This document shows, piece after piece, positions 27,520 to 36,389 of a stretch of 64,000 bases of DNA. This DNA comes from DASXHY01 sp035552155 (GTDB lineage Bacteria > Verrucomicrobiota > Verrucomicrobiia > Limisphaerales > DASXHY01). Under the pieces are notes generated by a model. The model made no database searches, was not told the origin of the DNA, and worked only from the letters and a program-made list of their open reading frames with translations. A program made the translations under genes and the position numbers. Location: NCBI GenBank assembly GCA_035552155.1, contig DASZLX010000042.1:15207-79206 (forward strand), written 5' to 3'. Numbering within the stretch: the stretch's first letter is position 1; each line of letters opens with the position of its first letter.

Positions 27520-28401
27520 ATGAAATCGAACCGAAGTCCAAACGACCCGATGCCTTTATGCGCCGTGAGCGAAGGGCGCCGTCGGGGCACGAGGGTCGCA
27601 TTTACCCTGATAGAATTGCTGGTGGTCATCGCGATCATTGCCATCCTGGCGGCAATGCTTTTGCCGGCCTTGAGCAGCGCCAAAGACAAAGCCCAGAAGG
27701 CGCTTTGTGGAAATAATTTAAAGCAATGGGGGCTTGCGGTGAATATGTATGGCGGAGACAATAACAATTTCTTTCCTGATTTGTCTCCGGGCAATCCCAA
27801 CGCGAACGGCGCCCAGACGGGTTTGCCCTGGATGCCGTTAAGTTTCAACGTCTCATTTTACCCCCAGTATTTATACAAGCAGAGCTCTCTTTCGGTCGGT
27901 GAGAACCGTTCCAGACAGGACGTGATGTATTGCCCCACCGATGAAAATCATCGCCAGAACGAAGCGACCTTCGGTGCCGGGTACGCGAACGATCCCAACC
28001 TGATCGGGTATAATTATTTGCCTGGCCGCGGTCCCGCCGGTTTTGCGCCCACCAGTCCCTACACCAATGACATCCGGTCGTGGATGGCCCGCACCAAATT
28101 GGGCAGCCGGTATCGTCTCGCGCCGGTCATGACCGACCGGTTGCTGATGGCGAAACAAAGCGCCTGGTCATGGTATTGGAACAACGGCACCATCATCTAT
28201 CCCGTTTCTTCCCATCGGGGCAAAGGAGGAGTGCCGCAAGGCGGGAATTTCTTGTTCGAGGACGGAAGCGTTTTGTGGAACCGATTCGTTTCGCTGGGCC
28301 GGCCTCCGGCTGATGGCGGCGGGATACTCGTGGGGCTTTATAATCCCAGTCAGGAAATAAATTATTTAATTCCCGTCGATAACGGATTGGGACCCTGGTG
28401 A
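27520..28401 (+). CDS. Prepilin-type pseudopilin-like protein
   Basis: 293 residues. A basic leader (SEGRRRGTRVA) precedes FTLIELLVVIAIIAILAA and MLLPALSSAKDKAQ, the prepilin cleavage and membrane helix. The body follows the family pattern (CGNNLKQWGLAVNMYGGDNN). Near the C-terminus, FLFEDGSVLW corresponds to the end of the H-X9-DG motif, but the nearest His is 15 rather than 9 residues before DG, so the motif is a variant. It is the second gene after a hairpin and probably shares the promoter of the secreted-protein gene. Confidence 0.92.
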   Translation: MKSNRSPNDPMPLCAVSEGRRRGTRVAFTLIELLVVIAIIAILAAMLLPALSSAKDKAQKALCGNNLKQWGLAVNMYGGDNNNFFPDLSPGNPNANGAQTGLPWMPLSFNVSFYPQYLYKQSSLSVGENRSRQDVMYCPTDENHRQNEATFGAGYANDPNLIGYNYLPGRGPAGFAPTSPYTNDIRSWMARTKLGSRYRLAPVMTDRLLMAKQSAWSWYWNNGTIIYPVSSHRGKGGVPQGGNFLFEDGSVLWNRFVSLGRPPADGGGILVGLYNPSQEINYLIPVDNGLGPW

Positions 28402-28464
28402 CAGTTTTGCGTTCGAACAAATTCGCAATCCGCATGGGCTTTATTTCTTTTCGCCGGTTGATTC

Positions 28465-28498
28465 ATTTTGCGTCATATATTAGACGCTAACGTAAAAT
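28465..28498. promoter_or_regulatory. Imperfect palindrome upstream of the NodB-like paralogue pair
   Basis: Inner arms GCGTC (28470-28474) and GACGC (28483-28487) are nested in outer arms ATTTTGCGT and ACGTAAAAT, 18 bp before the start at 28516. The AT-rich centre and symmetry suit a repressor operator; the GntR/LacI-hybrid regulator encoded at 34190-35341 is one candidate. Confidence 0.3.
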
Positions 28499-28515
28499 CC
28501 AATGATGATGGTTCA

Positions 28516-30264
28516 ATGACATTCAAAGATTTAGGAAGAATATTGGGAGGGAAAAAGTCGGCCGGGGTTTTCGCGGCGGCGGCGTTATGCCTGGCTCCGA
28601 ACCACGGAAGCGCCGCCACCGGCACGGCGCGCGAAGATGAGCCCCGCATCGTCAATATCTACAATTTCATCCGCAACTCGGATTACCGTGTGGCCGATTC
28701 CGAGAACGTGATGTTCGATTGCACCCGGCGCCAAATAGCGTTGCTCAAGCAATATAATCTCCCGGCGACCTGGGCCCTGCAATACGACGCGCTGATAAAT
28801 CCGCGCTATCAGAAACTGCTGAAGGAACAACTGGGCACCAATGATGAAATCGCGGCCTGGTGGGAGATACCGCAAAAATGGACGGAGCGGGCGGGAATTC
28901 CCTGGCGGGGTGCGCACGAGTGGGACCCGGCCGCCAACGTCGGATTTTCACCAGGTTACACGCCGGAGGAACGCCGCAAACTGGCGGATGTTTACATGGC
29001 GGATTTCAAAGCAATCTTCGGCCACTATCCGCGGACGGTCGGGTCGTGGTTCATCGATGAGGTCACGCTGCAATACCTGTCGGAAAAATACGGCATCATC
29101 GCGTCCTGCAACTGCAAGGACCAAATCGGCACCGACTTTTACACCTTGTGGGGCGGCTATTGGAACCAGGCTTATTATCCCAGCCGCGTCAATTCCTACA
29201 TGCCGGCGCAGACGCACGCGGGCCAAATCGACGTGCCGGTTTTTCGCATGTTGGGGAGCGATCCCATTTATCAGCATGGCACGACTCCGGGACTCATTTC
29301 TTTGGAACCCGTTTACCGGAACGGCGGCGGCGGCATGCACCGGTGGGTGGATTGGTTCATGGACAATCTGGTCCAGGAGCCGTCCCTGGCTTTCGCCTAC
29401 ACGCAGGCGGGCCAGGAAAATTCCTTCGGATGGGATGCGATGGAGAATGGTTTGACCTATCAGGCGAAACTGTTTGCCGAACTGCGCAACGCCGGGAAAA
29501 TACACGTGCAAACTCTCGAGCAATCCGGCCGATGGTTCCGCAAGGAATTTCCGCTGACGCCTCCCACCGCCGTCGTCGCGATGGATGATTGGAAGGACCA
29601 TGGCCGCAAAGCGACTTGGTATGACAGCCGGTTTTACCGGTTGAACATTTTGTGGGACGATCATTCCTTCTTCATTCGAGACATTCATTGCTTTGACGAA
29701 AATCTCGTTTCGCCGACCCACGACACTCCGCTGGAGGCGACTTCATTGACTTACGAAACCTTGCCGGTGGTGGATTGGGCGTTCTGGTCGAATTCCGGCC
29801 GGCGGCAGGCGGGCATGTTGCCCGTGCTGCTTTCAACCAACGACACGACCACCGCCATGGAAACGGAAGGCGCGCCGGTGGTGAAAGAGTTAAACGCGAC
29901 CGAGTTGAGCATTGTTCAACCGTTGAAGGGTGGCGGAAGTTTTTCCATCGTGTGCGCGGAACCGTCGGTCACATTTTCCGGAGTGGATGCGCAGGGAAAA
30001 CCGCTGAATTGGGCCTGGGAAATTGCCGGCGGCGAGCGATTGAAAGCGATGGTTAAAGGAGTGGACGCGGCGAGCGTGCGTTACAGCCACGCCGGCGTGG
30101 ATTATCGCCTGACACTGGCCTCGCAGTCGGGCTCCTGCCGCCAGTTGGATGACGGGCGCATTCAACTGACGCCCAACGCCGAGGGAAAACTAATTTTGAA
30201 GTTCGACTCTTCCAGCCTTGCCGCCATTGCCCGAAAGCCGATTTCCGCTACCGCGAAAAAGTAA
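28516..30264 (+). CDS. Uncharacterised exported protein, NodB/GH57-like (possible DUF3863-type glycan-active enzyme), compact paralogue
   Basis: About 582 residues from the ATG at 28516; the longer reading starts with TTG inside a palindrome and spoils the signal peptide (KSAGVFAAAALCLAPNHGSA). I do not recognise a characterised family. The front half alternates strands and helices like polysaccharide deacetylases or GH57/38 barrels: IVNIYNFIRNSDYRV, LLKQYNLPATWALQYDAL, RGAHEWDP, TVGSWFIDEVTLQYLSEKYG. Conserved acidic, His and Cys residues also occur in CNCKDQIGTD, GQENSFGWD and RDIHCFDEN. A beta-rich C-terminal third may bind substrate. The domain is repeated as the C-terminal half of the next gene. 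I suspect a glycan hydrolase or deacetylase; the name DUF3863 is from memory and unverified. Confidence 0.75.
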   Translation: MTFKDLGRILGGKKSAGVFAAAALCLAPNHGSAATGTAREDEPRIVNIYNFIRNSDYRVADSENVMFDCTRRQIALLKQYNLPATWALQYDALINPRYQKLLKEQLGTNDEIAAWWEIPQKWTERAGIPWRGAHEWDPAANVGFSPGYTPEERRKLADVYMADFKAIFGHYPRTVGSWFIDEVTLQYLSEKYGIIASCNCKDQIGTDFYTLWGGYWNQAYYPSRVNSYMPAQTHAGQIDVPVFRMLGSDPIYQHGTTPGLISLEPVYRNGGGGMHRWVDWFMDNLVQEPSLAFAYTQAGQENSFGWDAMENGLTYQAKLFAELRNAGKIHVQTLEQSGRWFRKEFPLTPPTAVVAMDDWKDHGRKATWYDSRFYRLNILWDDHSFFIRDIHCFDENLVSPTHDTPLEATSLTYETLPVVDWAFWSNSGRRQAGMLPVLLSTNDTTTAMETEGAPVVKELNATELSIVQPLKGGGSFSIVCAEPSVTFSGVDAQGKPLNWAWEIAGGERLKAMVKGVDAASVRYSHAGVDYRLTLASQSGSCRQLDDGRIQLTPNAEGKLILKFDSSSLAAIARKPISATAKK

Positions 30265-30267
30265 TTT

Positions 30268-33200
30268 GTGAATATCGCAACCTCCGTTCGAGGCAAAGTT
30301 TTGGCCAGTGCCTTGCTTTTCTCAAGTCTGTTTACCGCTTCAGCATCTTTGACGGTTTCCACCCTCAATCAGGAGGGCGGGCTGCCGTTCACACCGGGTT
30401 GGACGCCGGCAGCAGACAGTTTAATCGCCAACCTGGCCCCGACGAGCGCCAGCGGAAACTTCAGTCTGGATGTGACGGGGAGGAGCGTAAATTCGCTGAC
30501 AGCCGGCGGAACTCTTACCATCAGCCAATTGCCCGGCAACAATACCAGCACCAATTATATTACCTGCGGCAGCGGCTTCGGCGCGGGTTCCACTGTCATT
30601 TACACCCTCCCGCCATCAGCGAATGGTTATGACCTCACCAATATAACGGTCTACGGAGGATGGAAGGATAATGGCCGCGACCAGCAGGCTTATACGGTTT
30701 ACTATTCCACCGCCGCCACGCCCGCGTCTTTCAATCTGTTGACGCTGGTGAATTACAATCCCTCCGTCCCAAGCGGAACGGCTTCCGCCACGCAGGTTCG
30801 CATTTCGGATTCCGCCGGAGGCGTCATCGCGTCCAACGTTGTAGCTATCAAATTCGATTTTACAAATCCTGTTTCTGAAAATGGATATTGTGGATACGGC
30901 GCCATTACTATTCAGGGCAACCCCTCCAGTCCGCCGACGGGCCCGCCGGTATTCATGGCGCCCAGTGTCTCTCCCGCAACTGCCAGCGTCGGGACAACCG
31001 CGGGCACAGTAGTAACGTTGTCCGTGAAGGCCAGCGGCACCCTGCCGATTGGCTACCAGTGGCGCGCCGACGGTGGCACCGGCGGCGCGCTGACCAACGT
31101 TCCGGGCGCGACGAGCGCGACTCTGGTGATCGATACGACCGGTTACCCGCTGGGCACCTATCGATACGATTGCGTGGCTACGAATTCTCTCGGCACCAAT
31201 GCCAGCGCGGAGATTGCGATCGTGATTACCGGCCTGGCGGACATTGGCGCTTCCGCGCCCACACCTGGGCCGCTGGATATTTCGCAATTGCTGAATACTT
31301 CGCAAAACGACGACGGCATCAATTATTACACGGACAACGGCGCTTCCTACGGCCGTTGGAGCGGTCAAACTTTCACGACCGGAACGAATCCAACCGGATA
31401 TTTGCTGCGGTCACTGGCCTGGAAGAGCGCGGGCAACGGAAACAGTTTTGGAAACATCCAACTTTACGATCTGTATCTCTATTCCATTTCTCCCGATGGG
31501 AGCAGCGCCGCTTTGATCGCCAGTTATCAGGCGTCCGGTGGCGGAACGGAAAATGACTGGTTGCAATGGCAGGGATTGAATGTTCCGCTCGCGCCGAACC
31601 GTACCTATGCTTATGCCTTCGGGCGGGATGCTTCCGCCGGCGGTTGGGAACATATCGGAAATCAGGGCGGCAATCCCTACTCGCAGGGGCAAATTATCTC
31701 CGTCTCCAATATCACGGGCGAAGGACCAGTGACTTATGGCATGACGGGAACCTCGGATGCCACGTTCGACCTCGGGCTGGCATCCTATCAAAGCTCGTCA
31801 CCGCGCGCGCTGCCTCCGACTCATGATTCAATCAACTGGCCGGTTTATGCCGGTGGGACCGGAACCGTCACTCTCAGCGAAACCGCGCTCGGCCCCGGGC
31901 CCTTCACCTATCAATGGCTCAGCGACAGCGGATCAGGCGGAGCGCTCGTCCCGATTGCTGGCGCGACGAGTTCAAATTTAGCGGTCAACATCGCATCGCT
32001 TTCCGTCGGCGCTTATCAATATGCCGTCACGGTCAGCAATGCCTCCGGTTTTTCGACCAGCCCGAATTTCACCTTGAATGTGCTCGGGCCCACCGCGCCG
32101 TCCGTCGCGGTGGACATCGCTCCCGCGCCGGTCAACCTCGGTCACGTCGGCGACACGGTTCAATACACCGCTTCTTTCAATGGGATGCCGCCGCTCCATT
32201 ACCAGTGGTTTTTCGATGACTCCACCGGCGTCACGCCGATTTCCGTTGCCCAAAATCCGGGCGCAGGCAGCAATACAATCACGTTGTCAAATTTGCAATT
32301 GGCCGATGACGGGGTGTATTCGCTGGTGGCTCAAAATTTGGCCGGCAGCGTGACCAGCAGTGTTTCAACGCTGGTGGTGATTCCGCCGCCCGCCTCTCCG
32401 CCCTCGTCCGTGACGGTGCCTCCGGTCTCGCTGCAGATTGCGAACGCCACGAATTCGACGCAGGTCCGCTGGGCGCAGGGCACGCTTCAGCAGGCCACCA
32501 ATCTCGCGGGTCCGTGGCTGCCGCTGGCAACCAACCTGGAGGCCAGCGTCGTGAGCGTGCCGATGACCAACCAATCCGCGTACTTCCGCTCCGCCATCAC
32601 CAGCCAGCCGCGAATTGTGAATCTCTACTGCTTTTGCCGCGACCAGGATTTCCGCATGGCGAATTCGCAGCAGATGCTTTTCAACGCCACGACGCAGCAG
32701 GTTCAGTTGTTCAAGCAGGCGAACCTGCCGGCCACCTTCGCTCTGCAGCATGACGCGTTGATGGACACGAATTATCAGAATTATTTCAAGGCGCAACTAG
32801 GCACGAATGATGAGATCGGCGCGTGGTGGGAAATCACGCAGACGCTGGTTCAAAGCGCCGGGTTGACCTGGCGCGGCGCCCACGAATGGGACCCCACGGC
32901 CGATGTCGATTTCTCCTGCGGCTACTCGCCGGCGGAGCGAATCCAGCTTGTCGATGCCTACATGGCCGATTTTCACGCCGTCTTCGGCTACTATCCCAAA
33001 ACCGTCGGCTCCTGGTATATCGACGAGGTGACGCTCGCCTATATGCAGCAGTATTACGGCGTCGTCGCCTCGGCCAATTGCAAAGACCAAATCGGAACCG
33101 ACACTTACACTTTGTGGGGTTCGTACTGGAACCAGGCGTATTACCCGAGCAAATTGAACGCCTACATGCCGGCTCAAACGCAGGCCGGTCAAATCAACAT

Positions 33201-34170
33201 GCCGGTGTTCCGGCTCCTCGGCAGTGATCCCATTTATCAATATGGCAACTTCACGCCCGGAATCGACACGCTGGAGCCGGTGTATCCTTACTCCGGCGGT
33301 TCACCGGATTGGGTGGCGTGGTATTTCAACGCCCTGATCAAGCAGCCGTCGCTGGCGTTTGGTTATGCTCAAGCAGGGCAGGAAAATTCCTTCGGCTGGG
33401 ATTCCATGGCCGCGGGCCTGACCAGCCAGGTGGCTCTGATTGCCGCGGAGGCGCAGTCTGGCGCGGTCCAGCCCATGACACTCGCGCAGGCCGGGCAATG
33501 GTTCGTGAAAAATTTTTCCGCCACGCCGCCAACGTCGGTGGTGGCGCTGGATGATTCAAAACAACAAGGCCGCAAGTCGGTGTGGTACGACAGCCGGTTT
33601 TATCGGCTCAATCTCTTATGGGACCAGGGAAGTTTTTACATCCGGGATCTCCATTGCTTTGATGAAAATGTGGTCGCCTCCACCCATTCCACCGCGCTCG
33701 CGACAACTTATTTCGATTATGAAACTTTGCCCGTGATGGACGGCGGACAATGGTCGAGCAACGGAACGAATTCACCCGGCATGTGGCCCATTTCACTTTC
33801 CACCGGCGGCTATCTCGTGCCGCAGGGGTTGCCGGTCGTGCGCGAATTGAGCCCGACCGACCTCAGCATTGTGCAAACGCTGAACGATGGCGGGGCGCTT
33901 TCGATCGCCTGCACGGAAAGCAATATCACGTGCGTGGGCACCAACGCGCTGGGCCAGCCGCTGAATTGGGCGTGGCTTGTGGTTGGCGGTTCCCAGCAGG
34001 CATCCACGGTGCAGGCTGTGAATTCAACCAGCGTGGATTACACCTATCAGGGGACGTCTTATCAACTTCAGTTGGTTTCCGGAACGTGCCAGCAACTGGG
34101 CAACGGCAATATCCGTTTCACACCCGACGCGAGCGGACAGTTGATTCTGAACGTCAATGTGAATCATTGA
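30268..34170 (+). CDS. Secreted modular protein: GGW-GRD module, Ig-like domains and C-terminal NodB/GH57-like domain
   Basis: 1,300 residues from a GTG start 3 bp after the preceding stop, so it is probably co-transcribed. A signal peptide (VLASALLFSSLFTASA) is followed by a GGW-GRD module (VYGGWKDNGRDQQAYTVYYS), an Ig-like domain, and the FTTG module shared with 24602-27448 (GQTFTTGTNPTGYLLRSLAW). Two further Ig-like domains and an internal copy of the FYR-type module (LQQATNLAGPWLPLATN ... YFRSAIT) come next. From about residue 780 to the end it is a close paralogue of the preceding protein: PATFALQHDAL, RGAHEWDP, GSWYIDEVTLAY, NCKDQIGTD, GQENSFGWD and RDLHCFDEN are all kept. The shared tail predicts the same activity, here tethered to adhesin-like modules. 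Confidence 0.82.
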   Translation: MNIATSVRGKVLASALLFSSLFTASASLTVSTLNQEGGLPFTPGWTPAADSLIANLAPTSASGNFSLDVTGRSVNSLTAGGTLTISQLPGNNTSTNYITCGSGFGAGSTVIYTLPPSANGYDLTNITVYGGWKDNGRDQQAYTVYYSTAATPASFNLLTLVNYNPSVPSGTASATQVRISDSAGGVIASNVVAIKFDFTNPVSENGYCGYGAITIQGNPSSPPTGPPVFMAPSVSPATASVGTTAGTVVTLSVKASGTLPIGYQWRADGGTGGALTNVPGATSATLVIDTTGYPLGTYRYDCVATNSLGTNASAEIAIVITGLADIGASAPTPGPLDISQLLNTSQNDDGINYYTDNGASYGRWSGQTFTTGTNPTGYLLRSLAWKSAGNGNSFGNIQLYDLYLYSISPDGSSAALIASYQASGGGTENDWLQWQGLNVPLAPNRTYAYAFGRDASAGGWEHIGNQGGNPYSQGQIISVSNITGEGPVTYGMTGTSDATFDLGLASYQSSSPRALPPTHDSINWPVYAGGTGTVTLSETALGPGPFTYQWLSDSGSGGALVPIAGATSSNLAVNIASLSVGAYQYAVTVSNASGFSTSPNFTLNVLGPTAPSVAVDIAPAPVNLGHVGDTVQYTASFNGMPPLHYQWFFDDSTGVTPISVAQNPGAGSNTITLSNLQLADDGVYSLVAQNLAGSVTSSVSTLVVIPPPASPPSSVTVPPVSLQIANATNSTQVRWAQGTLQQATNLAGPWLPLATNLEASVVSVPMTNQSAYFRSAITSQPRIVNLYCFCRDQDFRMANSQQMLFNATTQQVQLFKQANLPATFALQHDALMDTNYQNYFKAQLGTNDEIGAWWEITQTLVQSAGLTWRGAHEWDPTADVDFSCGYSPAERIQLVDAYMADFHAVFGYYPKTVGSWYIDEVTLAYMQQYYGVVASANCKDQIGTDTYTLWGSYWNQAYYPSKLNAYMPAQTQAGQINMPVFRLLGSDPIYQYGNFTPGIDTLEPVYPYSGGSPDWVAWYFNALIKQPSLAFGYAQAGQENSFGWDSMAAGLTSQVALIAAEAQSGAVQPMTLAQAGQWFVKNFSATPPTSVVALDDSKQQGRKSVWYDSRFYRLNLLWDQGSFYIRDLHCFDENVVASTHSTALATTYFDYETLPVMDGGQWSSNGTNSPGMWPISLSTGGYLVPQGLPVVRELSPTDLSIVQTLNDGGALSIACTESNITCVGTNALGQPLNWAWLVVGGSQQASTVQAVNSTSVDYTYQGTSYQLQLVSGTCQQLGNGNIRFTPDASGQLILNVNVNH

Positions 34171-34190
34171 ACCGGCCGGCATTGGCCGGT
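34171..34190. terminator. Bidirectional hairpin between convergent genes
   Basis: ACCGGCC and GGCCGGT form a perfect 7-bp stem with a 6-base loop immediately after the stop of the rightward gene at 34170. It overlaps the stop of the leftward regulator gene, so it can serve both. It lacks a U-tract. Confidence 0.5.
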
Positions 34191-35341
34191 CAGGTGAGGC
34201 GTTTTGATTTGCCCGAGCGCTCGGCCGGGAGGCTTCTCGGGAGATAGGCCCCGCAGGATTCCCGCACCACTAGGTGCGGCATCAGCGAAATGGTGCGCGG
34301 TGGCAGCGTCGGCTCCGCCACTCGCTCCAGCATCGTGCGGAACGCGATCATGGCGATCTCGCGGCAGGGCTGATGAATCGTTGTCAGCGGCACCGAAACC
34401 AGCGTCGCATATTTCACGTCGTCGAATCCCACCACCCGGAAATGCTGCGGCACGCGCGCCCCGATGTTTTCCATGGACCGCATGAGCATGGCGGCGGTGT
34501 CGTCTCGGGCGCACACGAAGGCATCCGCCCGCCGTGCCGCCACGAGTGAGCGCACGAATTTGATATCCGTCGGATCGCCGGTCTGCACCCAATTCGGTTC
34601 CGGTTCGATGCGATGCCGGACGAGGGCCTCGCGCCAGCCCGCAATGCGGGCGTCCACCGTCGGCGCGGACAAGGGATGCGCGACGAAGTAAATGTGGCGG
34701 CATCCCAGCTTGATCAGGTGTTCGGCCAGCAGGTAACCGCCGGCCATGTTGTCGATGCCGACCAGGTCAAAATTGCTGCGTTGGGGAAATTCCGAAATAT
34801 CGCGATCGAGCAGCACCACGGGGATGCCCGCATCCCGCAACATCTCGGCGAGGTGAAGATTCGCCTCCTTTTGGCCGGGATGCCATTCGACCGGCGCGAA
34901 AAAAACGCCGCTCAATTTGCGCCGGATGAACTGCTGACAAAGATCCTGCGCGTGGCCGAGGCTGTCGTCGCGGTCCTGCAATGGATCGGGTGAGCCGCCC
35001 CAAAACAAACCGTAATCGTGGACGCGCGCGAGCGAGGCGATCTCGCCGCAAATGATTTGAAAAATTTCCGTCGTCGCCAGGCCGGGAATCAGCAACCCAA
35101 TCTGGCGGGTCTCGGCGCGGACGCCTTTCTGCGAAACGAAAGTCCCCGAACCCGCCCTGCGCTCGATGATTCCCTCCGCCATCAAATCGCGGAGCGCCCG
35201 TGCCACCGTGGGCCGCGAAACCTTGAATTGCTTCACCAGTTGCGTCTCGCTGGGAAGACGGTCCGATGCCGAATACTTGCCGGCGGCAATTTCCGTGAGC
35301 AGGTGTCTCGATATTTCCGAATGCTTGTGGGGGCTTTTCAT
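34190..35341 (-). CDS. GntR/LacI-hybrid transcriptional regulator (AraR-like architecture)
   Basis: About 383 residues from the ATG at 35341; an ATG at 35377 would add 12 residues and neither has a clear ribosome-binding site. Residues 1-70 are a GntR winged helix (LPSETQLVKQFKVSRPTVAR, GIIERRAGSGTFVSQ). The rest is a LacI-type periplasmic-binding-like sensor domain (IGLLIPGLATTEIFQIICGE, PVVLLDRDIS, VGIDNMAGGYLLAEHLIKLG, VRVVGFDDV-like FRVVGFDDVKYATLVSVPLTT). Such regulators release DNA when bound to a sugar, as AraR does with arabinose. It is divergent from the pseudopilin/adhesin/fructanase block and convergent with the NodB-like pair, so either could be its target. A palindrome, TGTCATGACA, sits at its own 5' end. 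Confidence 0.9.
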   Translation of the reverse strand: MKSPHKHSEISRHLLTEIAAGKYSASDRLPSETQLVKQFKVSRPTVARALRDLMAEGIIERRAGSGTFVSQKGVRAETRQIGLLIPGLATTEIFQIICGEIASLARVHDYGLFWGGSPDPLQDRDDSLGHAQDLCQQFIRRKLSGVFFAPVEWHPGQKEANLHLAEMLRDAGIPVVLLDRDISEFPQRSNFDLVGIDNMAGGYLLAEHLIKLGCRHIYFVAHPLSAPTVDARIAGWREALVRHRIEPEPNWVQTGDPTDIKFVRSLVAARRADAFVCARDDTAAMLMRSMENIGARVPQHFRVVGFDDVKYATLVSVPLTTIHQPCREIAMIAFRTMLERVAEPTLPPRTISLMPHLVVRESCGAYLPRSLPAERSGKSKRLT

Positions 35342-35371
35342 GACGATAGCTGTAAGTACGGAACAGTGCGC

Positions 35372-35381
35372 TGTCATGACA
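35372..35381. promoter_or_regulatory. Short perfect palindrome, candidate autoregulatory operator
   Basis: TGTCATGACA, 31 bp upstream of the regulator's preferred start and 65 bp upstream of the divergent pseudopilin gene. Placement fits a shared operator, but ten bases is short and chance occurrence is possible. Confidence 0.25.
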
Positions 35382-35445
35382 TGTTTTATGAAAGCTGTCT
35401 AGTCGGAAATTGCGTTTGCTGTCCAACCGGCGAAATATTTAGCTA

Positions 35446-36351
35446 ATGAAACACCCGGCTGCCTGCATGAGGCATCTCCATCTTTTTCCGCTCTGGACCA
35501 TTTCAGAACGACTGGACGGACCGGCAACCGCGCGTTTCAAAAATCCGGATCCAGTTGCCTGTCGCGTGAGCAAGAAACGCTGCGCGGCGTTTACGCTGAT
35601 TGAGTTGCTTGTGGTCATCGCTATCATCGCGATCCTTGCGGCGTTGCTTCTGCCCGCGTTGGCCAAGGCCAAACAAAGGGCGGACACGGTTTCCTGCCTG
35701 AATAATCTCCGGCAGATCGGCGTGTTCATGCAGTTGTACACGGATGATAACAGCGACCTGTTTCCGGCCCATCGGGACATGGTGCCGCTGGGACCGGGGG
35801 GTGATCCTTTGACGAATTGGTGGGGGCAATACATCGCCACCTACGGCGGAGGCAAATCCAACCTGTTTCACTGCCCGGCCATCAAGACCGCCCAGCAAAA
35901 CAACGGCTTTGACTGGGCTTTCAACCGGGACCGGGTGGGATACGGTTATAATTCGTACTTCCTGGGCGCTTACCCTCAGCCGACCAGTGTTGATCCCGTT
36001 TCTATTGGGTCGTTCCAATATACCTGCAATCAGTGGTTCAAGCGGCCCAATCTTAGGTCCGCGTCGGACACTCTTGAAATCTGCGATTCGGACCCGAAAC
36101 CGGGGAGCGGCGCGGACAGTTATTCCTGTTGGTGGCCCAAGGCGTACACCGGCCCGGGTGGCACCGATAAGGAGGGCGTTTGTGCCACGCGCCATAATAC
36201 CGTCGGGAACGTCGTGTTCACCGACAGCCACGCCGAATCACGCAAGGATTCCCAAATCAATCCTCCCGCCAACCCGCTGGCCGGAGGCAGCGCCGCCGCT
36301 TTGGGCAATTCCCGCTTTTGGGATCCCATCCAGCGGGCGGGCGCAAGATAA
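35446..36351 (+). CDS. Prepilin-type pseudopilin-like protein
   Basis: 301 residues with FTLIELLVVIAIIAILAA after an unusually long leader (about 48 residues); translation may really begin further in, for instance at the ATG at 35467. After the helix come LLPALAKAKQRADTVSCLNN and LRQIGVFMQLYTDDNSDLF. The C-terminal motif is HNTVGNVVFTDSH, i.e. H-X9-DS, a variant of H-X9-DG. It is divergent from the GntR/LacI regulator, and the adhesin gene follows after 38 bp, so here the pseudopilin comes first, without an intervening hairpin. Confidence 0.92.
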   Translation: MKHPAACMRHLHLFPLWTISERLDGPATARFKNPDPVACRVSKKRCAAFTLIELLVVIAIIAILAALLLPALAKAKQRADTVSCLNNLRQIGVFMQLYTDDNSDLFPAHRDMVPLGPGGDPLTNWWGQYIATYGGGKSNLFHCPAIKTAQQNNGFDWAFNRDRVGYGYNSYFLGAYPQPTSVDPVSIGSFQYTCNQWFKRPNLRSASDTLEICDSDPKPGSGADSYSCWWPKAYTGPGGTDKEGVCATRHNTVGNVVFTDSHAESRKDSQINPPANPLAGGSAAALGNSRFWDPIQRAGAR

Positions 36352-36389
36352 TGTAATTTTCCAGTTCCCCCCAAACAAACCAAGACCGT

